Counted from the first letter of the stretch, positions 1 to 8,550 are shown. The stretch: 64,000 bases of DNA from Modicisalibacter ilicicola DSM 19980 (GCF_900128925.1 NZ_FQUJ01000008.1:1-64000), one strand, 5' to 3'. A program made the numbers and translations. The notes: generated by a model from the sequence alone, not told the origin.

Positions 1-105
1 TATGGCGTGTTGAAGTCGCAGAGCGAATATCGGCCACAAGGGGTATAAGCCTCCTTGCAGCCGGTATCGAGAGACGGTATCTACAAAAGCCCAGACCTCG
101 GGTTT

Positions 106-210
106 GGTAGGAGCCCGATTCATCGGGCGAACGCCGCGTAGCGGCGCCTGCTCGACTCGGGCGCCTGCCGGCGCCTTTCGCGCAGAGAATCTGCGCTCTT
201 CTACGCTACC
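106..210. repeat. REP/BIME-like multi-hairpin element
   Basis: Four perfect hairpins follow each other: GCCCGAT/ATCGGGC (113-128), GCCGC/GCGGC (133-145), GGCGCC/GGCGCC (160-175) and GCGCAGA/TCTGCGC (180-196). The flanks GGTAG (106-110) and CTACC (206-210) can pair around them, giving a cruciform or long structured transcript. Such clustered palindromes are typical of intergenic REP/BIME repeats. The element family is not identified, and a second copy in this window was not found. The remainder of 1-380 contains no convincing gene. Confidence 0.6.
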
Positions 211-381
211 CTTATCTGGAAAAGCAGCGGCATCACGCTAATCTGCGACGAACCCTTTTTATGGCCTGTCTCATGCCCCTCAGCGTGGCCAAGACACCAG
301 ATGAGCAGCGCTAACACCTGCCAAGGGAGATATTGGCAAGTCCTCGAGGGCTGTTCCATACTCGAGACAGCCATCATGCTT

Positions 382-403
382 TTATCCTGTCATACAACAG
401 AAC
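382..403. promoter_or_regulatory. Putative GntR operator upstream of the SDR-FAH-UxaB-like operon
   Basis: The 9-bp dyad TGTCATACA lies at 388-396 inside CTGTCATACAACAG, about 55 bp upstream of the first gene of the + strand operon. The same core recurs exactly at 11594-11602 and with one change at 8555-8563, both in front of other sugar-acid operons of this island. It fits the TGT-N3-ACA form expected of FadR-subfamily GntR operators. The link to the GntR gene at 3555-4280 is inferred. Confidence 0.5.
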
Positions 404-451
404 CCTGCAAGGGTGGCCATCAAGACAATAGCAACAAGAAACGGACCCGCC

Positions 452-1204
452 ATGATGCGACTCAAAGACAAGACAGCGCTGGTGACGGCCGCCGGCCAGG
501 GGATCGGTCGCGCGACGGCCCTACGCTTCATCAGTGAGGGAGCCCGGGTCATCGCTACCGACATCGACGGAGGGAAGCTTCGCGAGTTGGCGACAGAACC
601 CGGCATCGACACCCGACGACTGGATGTGCTGGATGCGGATGCCATCAGCGCGCTGGCCAGGGAGCTGCCACCTCTGGACGTGCTGTTCAATTGTGCCGGC
701 TACGTGCACAGCGGCACCGTACTGGAGTGCGACGAGGATGCCTGGGCGTTTTCCCTCTCCCTCAACGTCACCGCCATGTACCGCATGATTCGTGCCTTCC
801 TGCCCGGCATGTGTACGCTAGGCAACGCCAGTATCGTCAACATGGCCTCGGTGGCCTCGAGCCTCAAGGGTGTGCCCAACCGTTTCGCCTACGGTACCAC
901 CAAGGCGGCGGTGATCGGCCTGACCAAGTCCGTCGCCGCCGATTATGTCGGCCACGGGGTGCGCTGTAATGCCATCTGCCCAGGCACGGTGGAATCGCCC
1001 TCGCTCCTGGAGCGTATCAGTGCCCAGGCGCGCCAGCAGGGGCGCAGCGAAGAAGACGTCTATCGCGAGTTCACCGCCAGGCAACCCCTGGGGCGGCTTG
1101 GTAACCCCGAGGAGATCGCCGCCCTGGCGACCTATCTCGCTTCCGACGAATCGGCCTACACCACCGGGACGGTTCAGATCATCGATGGTGGTTGGCTCAA
1201 CTGA
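452..1204 (+). CDS. SDR-family dehydrogenase, likely 2-keto-3-deoxy-L-sugar-acid dehydrogenase
   Basis: Classical short-chain dehydrogenase of about 250 aa. The nucleotide-binding motif TAAGQGIG is at residues 12-19, the catalytic Tyr147-x3-Lys151 is in AYGTTK, and the NMAS motif supplies the Ser region. The sequence resembles the branch that oxidises 2-keto-3-deoxy-L-fuconate or L-rhamnonate to the 2,4-diketo acid, and the next gene encodes the matching hydrolase family, which supports this role. The start is set at the first of two adjacent ATGs (452 or 455). A GTG at 413 would add 13 residues without a good ribosome site. It is first in a three-gene operon. Substrate is inferred and not proven. 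Confidence 0.85.
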   Translation: MMRLKDKTALVTAAGQGIGRATALRFISEGARVIATDIDGGKLRELATEPGIDTRRLDVLDADAISALARELPPLDVLFNCAGYVHSGTVLECDEDAWAFSLSLNVTAMYRMIRAFLPGMCTLGNASIVNMASVASSLKGVPNRFAYGTTKAAVIGLTKSVAADYVGHGVRCNAICPGTVESPSLLERISAQARQQGRSEEDVYREFTARQPLGRLGNPEEIAALATYLASDESAYTTGTVQIIDGGWLN

Positions 1205-1223
1205 CACGAGGAACTTGCACCTC

Positions 1224-2069
1224 ATGAAATTGCTTCGCTTCGGCCCCGTCGGTCACGAAAAACCCGGTCTCCTGGACGACCAGGGCATCCTTCGCGATCT
1301 ATCGGCCCATGTCACCGATATATCCGGGGAATATCTGAGTCATGCCAGCCTCACCAACCTGACCCAACTGGACCCTGCCCAGCTGCCCGAGGTGCCCGCC
1401 GAAACACGCCTGGGCCCCTGCGTGGGGCACGTGGGCAAGTTTATCTGCATCGGACTCAATTACTCCGATCATGCCGCCGAGACCGGTGCCGAGGTACCTG
1501 CCGAGCCGGTGGTTTTCAACAAGTGGACCAGCGCCATCTGCGGCCCCAACGACGAGGTGATCATCCCTCGCGGCTCCACCAAGACCGATTGGGAAGTGGA
1601 ACTGGGGGTGGTCGTCGGCAAGACCGCCCGCTATGTCGATGAACGCGATGCCATGTCCCACGTCGCTGGCTTCTGTATCGTCAACGACGTCTCCGAGCGG
1701 GAATATCAACTCGAGCGCTGCGGCACCTGGGACAAGGGCAAGGGCTGCGATACCTTCGGCCCGTTGGGCCCCTGGCTGGTGACCCCCGATGAAATCGACG
1801 ATCCTCACGACCTGGCCCTGTGGCTCGAGGTCGATGGCCATCGCTACCAGGATGGCAGCACCCAGACCATGGTCTATCAGGTGCCCTTCCTGATCAGTTA
1901 CCTGAGCCGCTTCATGAGCCTGCAGCCGGGCGACGTCATCTCCACCGGCACCCCACCAGGAGTAGGCATGGGGCAGAAGCCGCCCGTCTACCTCAAGGCC
2001 GGCCAGCGCATGCGCCTGGGTATCGCGGGCCTGGGCGAGCAATGCCAGATGCTGGTGAACGAAGAATGA
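1224..2069 (+). CDS. Fumarylacetoacetate hydrolase family protein, likely 2,4-diketo-3-deoxy-L-sugar-acid hydrolase
   Basis: A 281-aa cytoplasmic protein of the FAH superfamily, starting MKLLRFG. The region FICIGLNYSDHAAE followed by VVFNKWTSAICGPND and the acidic metal-binding stretch TDWEVELGVVVGK are family hallmarks, as is the late STGTPPGVGMG loop. Members cleave C-C bonds of diketo acids using a divalent metal. Beside a KDF-type SDR, the expected reaction is 2,4-diketo-3-deoxy-L-fuconate or rhamnonate to pyruvate plus an L-hydroxy acid such as lactate. It lies 19 bp after the SDR. Ureidoglycolate lyase annotation, common for this family, is less likely here. Confidence 0.87.
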   Translation: MKLLRFGPVGHEKPGLLDDQGILRDLSAHVTDISGEYLSHASLTNLTQLDPAQLPEVPAETRLGPCVGHVGKFICIGLNYSDHAAETGAEVPAEPVVFNKWTSAICGPNDEVIIPRGSTKTDWEVELGVVVGKTARYVDERDAMSHVAGFCIVNDVSEREYQLERCGTWDKGKGCDTFGPLGPWLVTPDEIDDPHDLALWLEVDGHRYQDGSTQTMVYQVPFLISYLSRFMSLQPGDVISTGTPPGVGMGQKPPVYLKAGQRMRLGIAGLGEQCQMLVNEE

Positions 2070-2088
2070 GCCGTGGAGGGCTGGCCGG

Positions 2089-3210
2089 ATGACTCCTCAG
2101 CGTGACGAGATTCTGCAATTCGGTACCAGCCGCTTCCTGCTGGCCCACGTGGACTATTATGTCAGCCGATCCCTGGCCGAGGGGCATAGCCACAAGCGTG
2201 TGGTGGTGACCCAGACGTCCTCGCGCCCCGAGGGCATCGCCAAGGCGCGTGCGCTTGCCGCTCATCGGCGCTATCCCGTGCATTTCCGTGGCGTGCGCGA
2301 CGGGGAGACTTTCGATCGCCAGGAAATGGTGGATAGCCTGGCAACCTGCTTGATCGCCCAGCAGGAATGGCCTGAACTGGAGCGACGCTTTCGCGATGAG
2401 ATCACTCATGTGGTATCCAACGCCGGGGATAATGGCTACCGTGTGACCGTCGACGACTCACCTAGGCATGAGGTACCAGCCAGCTTCCCGGCCAAGCTGG
2501 CCAAGCTCCTGTACGCGCGCTATCGCGCAGGTGCTGCGGGGGTCATCCTGATGCCCTGCGAACTGGTGAGCGGCAATGGGCAATACTTGAAGACGATCGT
2601 CACCAAGCTGTCGAGCCAGGCCTATGCGGATGCGGGCTTTACTGCCTGGCTCGACGAAGCGTGCCTGTGGATCGACACGCTGGTCGATCGTATCGTCTCC
2701 TCCACGCTGGAGCCGGTGGGTGCCGTTGCCGAACCGTATGGTCTATGGGCGATCCAGGAGACCCCCGGGCTGGAGCTGCCCTGCCATCACCCCGATGTAC
2801 AGCGGGTAGACGACATCTTCCCTTATGAAAAGCGCAAGCTGCATATTCTCAATCTGTCGCACACTTGGCTGGTGCAGCGAACGGTGGATCTGGGGCTGAG
2901 CGACGAGATCCGCTTCGTGCGTGAAGCCATGGACGAGTCGCGCCTGCGTGACGATCTGGAAACCCTGCTGGAAGACGAGGTACTGCCGACCTTGGATCAT
3001 GCGTTTCCAGGTATGGCATTGGCGGATTACAAGGCTACGGTACTGGAGCGCTTCACCAATCCCTTTCTCGATCACGCACTGGTCGATATCGCTCAGAATC
3101 ATGTGGAAAAGGTGCGCCGGCGGTGGCTGCCTGTCCACGAGATGGCGCGCGCTCAGGGACAACCGACGCCGCGCCTCACTGCCCGACTCGAAGCCATGGC
3201 GATGGCCTGA
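2089..3210 (+). CDS. Mannitol-dehydrogenase-family oxidoreductase, UxaB-like
   Basis: A 373-aa NAD(P)-dependent polyol/uronate dehydrogenase of the UxaB/UxuB/MtlD family. ILQFGTSRFLLAHVDYY matches the N-terminal dinucleotide-binding segment of tagaturonate reductases (QFGxGNFLRxFVDW), MPCELVSGNGQYL and WIDTLVDRIVSS match the mid-domain, and YEKRKLHILNLSHT carries the catalytic Lys and the LNxxHT signature. It is about 110 residues shorter than E. coli UxaB. The ATG at 2089 has a GGAGGG box 8 nt upstream and follows the FAH gene by 19 bp. The likely role is reversible reduction of a keto-aldonate feeding the operon. The exact substrate cannot be read from sequence. Confidence 0.82.
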   Translation: MTPQRDEILQFGTSRFLLAHVDYYVSRSLAEGHSHKRVVVTQTSSRPEGIAKARALAAHRRYPVHFRGVRDGETFDRQEMVDSLATCLIAQQEWPELERRFRDEITHVVSNAGDNGYRVTVDDSPRHEVPASFPAKLAKLLYARYRAGAAGVILMPCELVSGNGQYLKTIVTKLSSQAYADAGFTAWLDEACLWIDTLVDRIVSSTLEPVGAVAEPYGLWAIQETPGLELPCHHPDVQRVDDIFPYEKRKLHILNLSHTWLVQRTVDLGLSDEIRFVREAMDESRLRDDLETLLEDEVLPTLDHAFPGMALADYKATVLERFTNPFLDHALVDIAQNHVEKVRRRWLPVHEMARAQGQPTPRLTARLEAMAMA

Positions 3211-3223
3211 GAGTCCCCGGCCT

Positions 3224-3487
3224 AGGCTATGTCTGAAAAGTCGACGAGCGATGGCCAGCGCTAAGCCCGCTCCTGCGGGCTAACGCATTTCCCACATCTA
3301 TGTGGGTCACAAAGCAAAAATCGACGACAAATCGGCAGGATAGCCGATTTGGGCAGCATGGCTGCTCGAAGAGCAAGCGACATGGATGTCGCGAGCCCAA
3401 AGACGGAGTTTACGCGGTGTAAATGAGTACTTTGAGTCGATTTTTAACGCCGTATGGGCGAGTGCAGGCACTTTTCGGACAAAGCCT
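3224..3487. repeat. 264-bp palindrome-rich element with terminal inverted repeats (MITE-like)
   Basis: The ends are 18-bp inverted repeats matching at 16 of 18 positions: AGGCTATGTCTGAAAAGT (3224-3241) and the complement of 3470-3487. Inside are nested dyads: AGCCCGC/GCGGGCT (3264-3281), CCCACAT/ATGTGGG (3291-3306), AAATCGGC/GCCGATTT (3329-3350), GCAGC/GCTGC (3353-3365), GCGACAT/ATGTCGC (3377-3392), TTTGGGC/GCCCAAA (3348-3354 and 3395-3401), and a perfect 10-bp pair AAAAATCGAC/GTCGATTTTT (3316-3325 and 3436-3445). No open frame is evident. It fills the space between the convergent UxaB-like and gntR genes. It may be a non-autonomous transposable element or a structured RNA. Confidence 0.75.
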
Positions 3488-3554
3488 TGTGTCTCTCCAG
3501 GCTTGTTGATTAGCTACCAGCAGGCCTTGGCATCAGGGTGAGCATCCACAAAGC

Positions 3555-4280
3555 CTACTCTACGGAGCGGGACAAGCGCTGCTTGAGCTGCCGATAGGTG
3601 CCGTAGTGACGATCAAGGTGGCTGCGCATCGCCGCCTCGGCCGCATCCGCATCGTGAGAGGCGATGGCTTCCACGATGGCACTATGGGCTTTCGTCGCAG
3701 CCTGGTCCTCGCCTTTTTGTTGCAACGCTTGTGCTCGGCGGTCATCAAGCCACTCGGACAGCGCCTCGTGGATGGCGTCGAAGATCGGATTGCGACCGAT
3801 ACTTGCCAGCACACCATGGAAGTCGTTGTCGGAGCGCTTGAAGCGCGCCTCATTGCCTAGCGCATTTCTGTTGTCGTCCAAGGCGGCGCGCAGCCGAGCG
3901 ATGTCGTCGTCGGTGGCATGGCATGCGGCATAGCGTGCCAAGGAGATCTCGAACAGGGCACGCGCTTCCTGGAAATGCTGCTGCCCTTCCGGCTGCGAGA
4001 GCAGCTGGCGGGTAACGCCCGAGAGGCGTGCCATCACGGCCTCAGCCGTTGGCCTGATCACTCGGGCGCGCGTTCCGCTGTTGATGGCGATCAACCCGAG
4101 GCGCTGCAGGTAAAACAAGGCTTCGCGAACCGCCGGCCGGCCCACGCCGAACTGCTCCATCAGTTCGCGTTCCGACGGCAATTGATCGTCTTCCCGCAAC
4201 CGCCCCTCGAGGATAGCCGCCTCAAGCTGCTCGGCCACCTGCTCGGAGAGCGTCTTGCGCTCCACCCTATAGTGCGTCAT
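3555..4280 (-). CDS. FadR-subfamily GntR transcriptional regulator
   Basis: A 241-aa regulator. The N-terminal winged helix (about residues 5-75) contains the GntR pattern LPSERELMEQFGVGRPAVREAL. The C-terminal all-helical FCD ligand-binding domain has the metal-binding Asp/His positions expected of regulators of sugar-acid genes (DNDFHGVLA, then SHLDRHYGTYRQL). The ATG at 4280 has GAGGAG 9 nt upstream, and an upstream in-frame start at 4310 is rejected. It is the last gene after the TRAP-Ldh2 set, 64 bp from it. It is the likely binder of the TGTCATACA dyads in the island, acting as a repressor relieved by a pathway intermediate. That role is inference. Confidence 0.88.
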   Translation of the reverse strand: MTHYRVERKTLSEQVAEQLEAAILEGRLREDDQLPSERELMEQFGVGRPAVREALFYLQRLGLIAINSGTRARVIRPTAEAVMARLSGVTRQLLSQPEGQQHFQEARALFEISLARYAACHATDDDIARLRAALDDNRNALGNEARFKRSDNDFHGVLASIGRNPIFDAIHEALSEWLDDRRAQALQQKGEDQAATKAHSAIVEAIASHDADAAEAAMRSHLDRHYGTYRQLKQRLSRSVE

Positions 4281-4374
4281 TCCCCATGACTCCTCGGCAA
4301 CACATGTCAACTAGCCCTCACTTTTTGAATCGGGCAGGTGTAGATGGTACCGCAAGAGGCAACCGCCCTACTTC

Positions 4375-5451
4375 CTAACATTCGCGTAGCGGCGCGATTC
4401 CCACCTCCTTGGCAAGACGCTCATAGGCCTCCCAATTGGCCGAATCCATCGGTATGCCCTCGGCATCGCGCTCGGCTTGGCAGCGCCATTCCCGGTCACC
4501 GGGGGCCAACACCTCGCGATCCGCCAGCGCCGGCCGTGAGCCAAGATCCTCCAGGTACTCCTTGAGGCCTCGCTGGAAGGTTACCCAATCGGTAAACGCC
4601 TGGGGCTGCACGACCAGAAAGAAGTGCCCAATGCCCCGAGGCGTCGACATGTCAGGTCCACCCATGGGCAACAAGCGAAAGCCATTGAGCATGCCTGACA
4701 GCGTGGAGCTGAGTATTTCCACCACCCCGGCCAGGCCCGCACCCTTGAAGCCGAATTGCGCGCCGCCGAGCGGTAGCAGTGCCGCCACATCGTCCGGTTC
4801 AATGGTGAGCCGCCCCCCGGCATCAGCCGCCACGTCCGGGGGTAGCGTTCGGCCGATGGCGCCATACTGCTGGACTCGGTTCCAGGGAATCGAGCTGGTC
4901 GCCATATCCAGCAGGTACGGGGATCGTCCTTCGACGGGGACCGAGAAAGCGATGGGATTGGTGCCATGGAAGGGCACCTGACTCCCATGCAGCAACACGA
5001 AGGGGTCGGAGTTGCACATCGCCATGCCAATCATGCCTTCCTCAGAGGCGGCCAGGGCATAGCAACCCGCGGCACCGAAGTGCGAGGAATTGCCCACCGC
5101 CACCGCTCCTATACCCACCTCCCGAGCCATGTCAACGGCATGCTCGATGGCCGTATAACCGGCCAGGTGACCGAAGCCATCGTCGGCATCCAGGTGCCCG
5201 GTCGCCGGCATGCGGCGTGTGAAGGCCATCGCCGGCCGGGCCTTGATCCGCCCGCCCTCGAGTGCCTTGACGTAATGCGGCAACAGTCGCAGACCATGAC
5301 TGTCGGTTCCCATCCGGGAGGCGGTTACCAGCGCTCGGGTCACGGCGGTTGCTGACGCCTCATCGGTCCCGCAATGCAACAGCGTCTCGTCGATGAAGCG
5401 CTCGAGCTCCTTTACCGCGACGCGCTGCGGGACATATTGAGTGCTTGTCAT
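4375..5451 (-). CDS. Ldh2-family malate/L-lactate-type NAD(P) oxidoreductase
   Basis: A 358-aa member of the Ldh2/YiaK family (PF02615), a fold distinct from classical lactate dehydrogenases. Hallmarks are the N-terminal SRMGTDSHGLRLLPHYV with the catalytic His, GIGAVAVGNSSHFGAAGCYA, the NPIAFSVP segment, and the late GIGHFFLVVQP. Family members reduce or oxidise 2-oxo/2-hydroxy acids such as 2,3-diketo-L-gulonate, ureidoglycolate or delta-1-pyrroline carboxylates. It directly follows the TRAP permease by 15 bp, so it likely acts on the imported acid or its first product. The C-terminal part is typical in length. Confidence 0.85.
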   Translation of the reverse strand: MTSTQYVPQRVAVKELERFIDETLLHCGTDEASATAVTRALVTASRMGTDSHGLRLLPHYVKALEGGRIKARPAMAFTRRMPATGHLDADDGFGHLAGYTAIEHAVDMAREVGIGAVAVGNSSHFGAAGCYALAASEEGMIGMAMCNSDPFVLLHGSQVPFHGTNPIAFSVPVEGRSPYLLDMATSSIPWNRVQQYGAIGRTLPPDVAADAGGRLTIEPDDVAALLPLGGAQFGFKGAGLAGVVEILSSTLSGMLNGFRLLPMGGPDMSTPRGIGHFFLVVQPQAFTDWVTFQRGLKEYLEDLGSRPALADREVLAPGDREWRCQAERDAEGIPMDSANWEAYERLAKEVGIAPLREC

Positions 5452-5466
5452 TGGCGCGTACTCACA

Positions 5467-6846
5467 TCAGCGATAAATCAGGGTCGGCAGCCACAGGGAT
5501 ATGGCCGGAATAAAAGTCACCAGCAGCAGCGCGATCACCAGTGGCACCAGAAATGGCAAGGTGCCACGCATGCACTTCTCGAAGGAGATGTGCGAAACTC
5601 GGGAGAGTACGTACAGCACCATGCCCACCGGAGGAGTTAGCAGGCCGATCATCAGATTGAGCACCATGATGACGCCAAAATGGACCGGATCGACGCCGGC
5701 GGCGACGGCAACAGGCAACAGGACCGGTACCAGGATAGTGATGGCGGCGATTGTCTCCATGAAACAGCCCACCACGATCAACACCAGATTGATGATCAGC
5801 AAGACGGCAATCGGATTGTCGGCAAACGGTCCCATCAGCGTCACCACATGCTGGGTCACCTGGTTGCTGGTCAGTATCCAGGCAAAGATCGATGCGCCGG
5901 CAACTATCAGCAGAATGACCGCCGTGGTCTCGATGGTCTCCATGCTGACCTTGAGCAGCCGCCGCCAGGTCAGGGTGCGATAGACCGCCACGCCAAGAAA
6001 GAGCGCGTAGACGACCGCGGCGATGGCCGCCTCGGTGGGCGTAAAGGCACCGGTAATGATTCCGCCGACGATGATCACCGGCGTCAACAATGACAGGAAG
6101 GCACGGCCGAAGGTCACACCCAGCACCCGCAGCGAGAAGGCCGCATCGCGTTGATAGCCGCGTCGACGCGAGAGCAGCGTGATCATGACCATCAACACCA
6201 CTCCCATCAGCAGTCCGGGCACCAAGCCGGCGACGAACAGTTGACCCACCGACACCGAGGCCATCACCCCGTAGATCACCATGGGCAGGCTGGGCGGGAT
6301 GATCGGGCCGATGGTCGAGGATGCCGCCGTGATGCCCACCGCGAATTCCTGATCGTAGCCGGCATCGCGCATGGCCTTGATCTCGATGGTGCCCAGGCCA
6401 CCGGCGTCGGCCACCGCCGCCCCCGACATGCCCGAGAAGACGATGCTGGCCCCCACGTTGACATGGCCCAGGCCGCCGCGCATCCAGCCCATCAATGCCT
6501 TGGCGAAATCGAAGATGCGGGTGGTAATGCCGCCGTTGTTCATCAGGTTGCCGGCGAGAATGAAGAATGGAATCGCCAGCAAGGGAAAGCTGTCCACGCC
6601 ATTGACCATGCGATGAGCCACCACCAGGTCTGGCACCTGTCCACTGAGGTACACATAGAGCAGACAGGAGCCGGCCAGACTGATGGCAATGGGCACGCCG
6701 AGCACCAGCATGGTGAACAGGGCGGCGAAAAGGAAAGCAAGGTAGTAGCCGAATACGGCCAGGGCGATACAGCCGGCGATTGCCAGCATGGCGATGGCCG
6801 GTGGGACTATCGGGCCTCGACGGCGCGCGCTCGACGCGTTGGGCAT
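5467..6846 (-). CDS. dctM: TRAP transporter large permease (DctM family)
   Basis: A 459-aa inner-membrane protein with about 12 to 13 hydrophobic segments. Family signatures include IPFFILAGNLMNNGGIT, the GASIVFSGMSGAAVADAGGLGTIEIKAM helix-loop, and SSTIGPIIPPSLPMVIYG, which form the Na+ and substrate-handling core of the elevator-type transporter. The N-terminus has a short basic tail (SSARRRGP) before the first helix. It lies downstream of dctP and dctQ in a single operon and upstream of the Ldh2 gene. The substrate is predicted to be a C4-C6 sugar acid from the surrounding enzymes. Confidence 0.92.
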   Translation of the reverse strand: MPNASSARRRGPIVPPAIAMLAIAGCIALAVFGYYLAFLFAALFTMLVLGVPIAISLAGSCLLYVYLSGQVPDLVVAHRMVNGVDSFPLLAIPFFILAGNLMNNGGITTRIFDFAKALMGWMRGGLGHVNVGASIVFSGMSGAAVADAGGLGTIEIKAMRDAGYDQEFAVGITAASSTIGPIIPPSLPMVIYGVMASVSVGQLFVAGLVPGLLMGVVLMVMITLLSRRRGYQRDAAFSLRVLGVTFGRAFLSLLTPVIIVGGIITGAFTPTEAAIAAVVYALFLGVAVYRTLTWRRLLKVSMETIETTAVILLIVAGASIFAWILTSNQVTQHVVTLMGPFADNPIAVLLIINLVLIVVGCFMETIAAITILVPVLLPVAVAAGVDPVHFGVIMVLNLMIGLLTPPVGMVLYVLSRVSHISFEKCMRGTLPFLVPLVIALLLVTFIPAISLWLPTLIYR

Positions 6847-6870
6847 GGCAACGACTCCGAATGTTTATTG

Positions 6871-7419
6871 TTATCCATCGTCTTCGGTGAAGATCAGTTC
6901 GCTGGTGCCTTCACGCCAGTGGCGAATCGCGGCCTGGATCGAGCGCAGCAGCATCAGCAGAAAGCCGACCAGTACCAGGTAGTAGATCACGCTCTTGGGA
7001 ATATCCACGGAGACCATCATCGCGTTGGTTCTATCGGCGAGCTTGTAGGTGATCCAGGAGCCGGCGATGAAGAAGATGACCCGGACGATGTCCACCAGAG
7101 TCGACATCGTCAGACCCACCCTTCCGGGCATATAGCGATAGAAGAACTCCACAGCGATATGCGAGCCCTTCCTGACCGCCATGGCACTGCCCAGAAAGCA
7201 CACCACAACCAGCAGATAGCGCGCCATCTCCTCCGTCCAGGCAATCGAGCTGCCGAGGACATAACGGCTGAAGAACTGCAGGAAGACATCGATAGCCAAC
7301 AGCCAGAAGACCACCAAGGTCACATAATCCTCGATGGCGTAATCGCGCCAGTTGAACTCGTCTTCTTCGAGAAACTCGAAAGTGTCCGCACTGTGGGGTA
7401 CACGATCCTCCGACATCAC
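6871..7419 (-). CDS. dctQ: TRAP transporter small permease (DctQ family)
   Basis: A 182-aa membrane protein with four predicted transmembrane helices and the DctQ signature AWTEEMARYLLVVVCFLGSAMAVRKGSHIAVEFF split across helices 2 and 3. It pairs with DctM in the membrane complex. The long charged N-terminus (EDRVPHSADTFEFLEEDEF) is soluble. It is separated from dctM by 24 bp and from dctP by 62 bp that contain a hairpin. Confidence 0.9.
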   Translation of the reverse strand: MMSEDRVPHSADTFEFLEEDEFNWRDYAIEDYVTLVVFWLLAIDVFLQFFSRYVLGSSIAWTEEMARYLLVVVCFLGSAMAVRKGSHIAVEFFYRYMPGRVGLTMSTLVDIVRVIFFIAGSWITYKLADRTNAMMVSVDIPKSVIYYLVLVGFLLMLLRSIQAAIRHWREGTSELIFTEDDG

Positions 7420-7437
7420 AACCTCCTCGAGTCACCT

Positions 7438-7461
7438 ACCCCTCCATGACTCATGAGGGGT
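7438..7461 (-). promoter_or_regulatory. Intercistronic hairpin between dctP and dctQ
   Basis: ACCCCTC(C)AT pairs with ATGAGGGGT, a 9-bp stem with one bulged C and a 5-nt loop, lying between the dctP stop and the dctQ start. No T-tract follows on the - strand. In binding-protein operons such hairpins stabilise the upstream message or attenuate downstream genes so that the binding protein is made in excess. That function is inferred here. Confidence 0.45.
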
Positions 7462-7481
7462 GGGCGACTGCACACGAGACG

Positions 7482-8483
7482 TTATTGCCCGAGGGCCTGC
7501 AAGCGATCGTAGGTTTCCTTGTCCCAAGTGGCTGCATCACCATTGTGATAAGGCACGACGGCTTCACGGAAGGGACCGGTATCCACTTCATTGACGGTGA
7601 CCCCTTGCTCCTCGAACCAGGCGACGAGATCTTCTTCCGACTGGAGAATATCCTGGGTGATCTTTTCACCGGCCTCCATGTAAACCTCGCGGAAGATCTT
7701 GCGATCCTCTTCGGAGAGCCTGTTCCATAGCGGCCCGCCGGCAATGGTGATCAATGAATCGGTGATATGCCCGGTCAGGTTGATATAGTCCTGAACCTCA
7801 TAGAATGCCTTGGCCTTGATGGTCGGCAGCGGATTCTCCTGAGCATCCACCACCCCTTGCTGCAGCGCCAGATATACCTCGGCGAAGGCGATGGGCGTGG
7901 GATTGGCCCCGACAGCGTTCGGGAACATCATGTACATCGGGGCATTGGGCACGCGAATCTTGAGGCCTTGCATGTCCTCAGGGACGTTGATCTCCTCGTT
8001 GGAGGTCGTGTGCCGGCGGCCGTAGTAGTTCATGGCCAGAGGCACATTGCCGGTGGCATCCTCATAACCTTGAGCAATCTCCTTGAACAGGTCGCTCTCC
8101 GCATAGGTCTGCCAATGATCGAAATCGCGGAACATGTAGGGCGCACCGGCGATGCCGATCGGCCCATAGGATCGCCCGGCAAACTGGTTGCCGGTGTAGA
8201 TCAGGTCCACAGTACCCAAACTCAAGCCTTCATTGATATCCGCCTCCTTGCCTAGAGACGAGGCCGGATGCACTTCGACTTCGTAACGCGCGTCGGTGCG
8301 CTTCTCGATTTCGTCGGCCGCCCAGAGTGCCCACTTGTGGTAGGGCTCCGAGGTTTCGTAGACGTGCGCGAACTTCAAGGTCTCGGCGGCACTGGCCAAG
8401 CCGGCGATCCCGACACCGGCCAGAAGTAGGGCCGTGGTTACCCAGCGATTCAGTTTCATGGCGTGTTTGCTCACGTTGCCCAT
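7482..8483 (-). CDS. dctP: TRAP transporter periplasmic substrate-binding protein (DctP family)
   Basis: A 333-aa exported protein. The ATG at 8483 has AAGGAG 8 to 9 nt upstream. A signal peptide covers about residues 1-32, ending in LASAAET. The mature protein shows the DctP pattern, including LKFAHVYETSEPYHKWALWAADEIEKRT split over strand and helix, GTVDLIYTGNQFAGRSYGP, GLKIRVPNAPMYMMFPNAVG with the carboxylate-binding Arg, and EVYLALQQGVVDAQENPLP. It captures a carboxylate ligand for the DctQM membrane complex. It is the first gene of the TRAP-Ldh2-gntR set, with a putative operator 70 to 90 bp upstream of its start. Confidence 0.93.
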   Translation of the reverse strand: MGNVSKHAMKLNRWVTTALLLAGVGIAGLASAAETLKFAHVYETSEPYHKWALWAADEIEKRTDARYEVEVHPASSLGKEADINEGLSLGTVDLIYTGNQFAGRSYGPIGIAGAPYMFRDFDHWQTYAESDLFKEIAQGYEDATGNVPLAMNYYGRRHTTSNEEINVPEDMQGLKIRVPNAPMYMMFPNAVGANPTPIAFAEVYLALQQGVVDAQENPLPTIKAKAFYEVQDYINLTGHITDSLITIAGGPLWNRLSEEDRKIFREVYMEAGEKITQDILQSEEDLVAWFEEQGVTVNEVDTGPFREAVVPYHNGDAATWDKETYDRLQALGQ

Positions 8484-8550
8484 CTTGTTGTTCTCCTTGC
8501 TTTCGAATCCGCAGAGGCTTCTATGGCTGTCGATTGATGGCTTTACTGTA

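Noticed and set aside
6151-7449. 432-codon frame antisense to the TRAP permease genes
   Set aside because: Rich in His and Gln and spans two real genes on the other strand. No family match is apparent.
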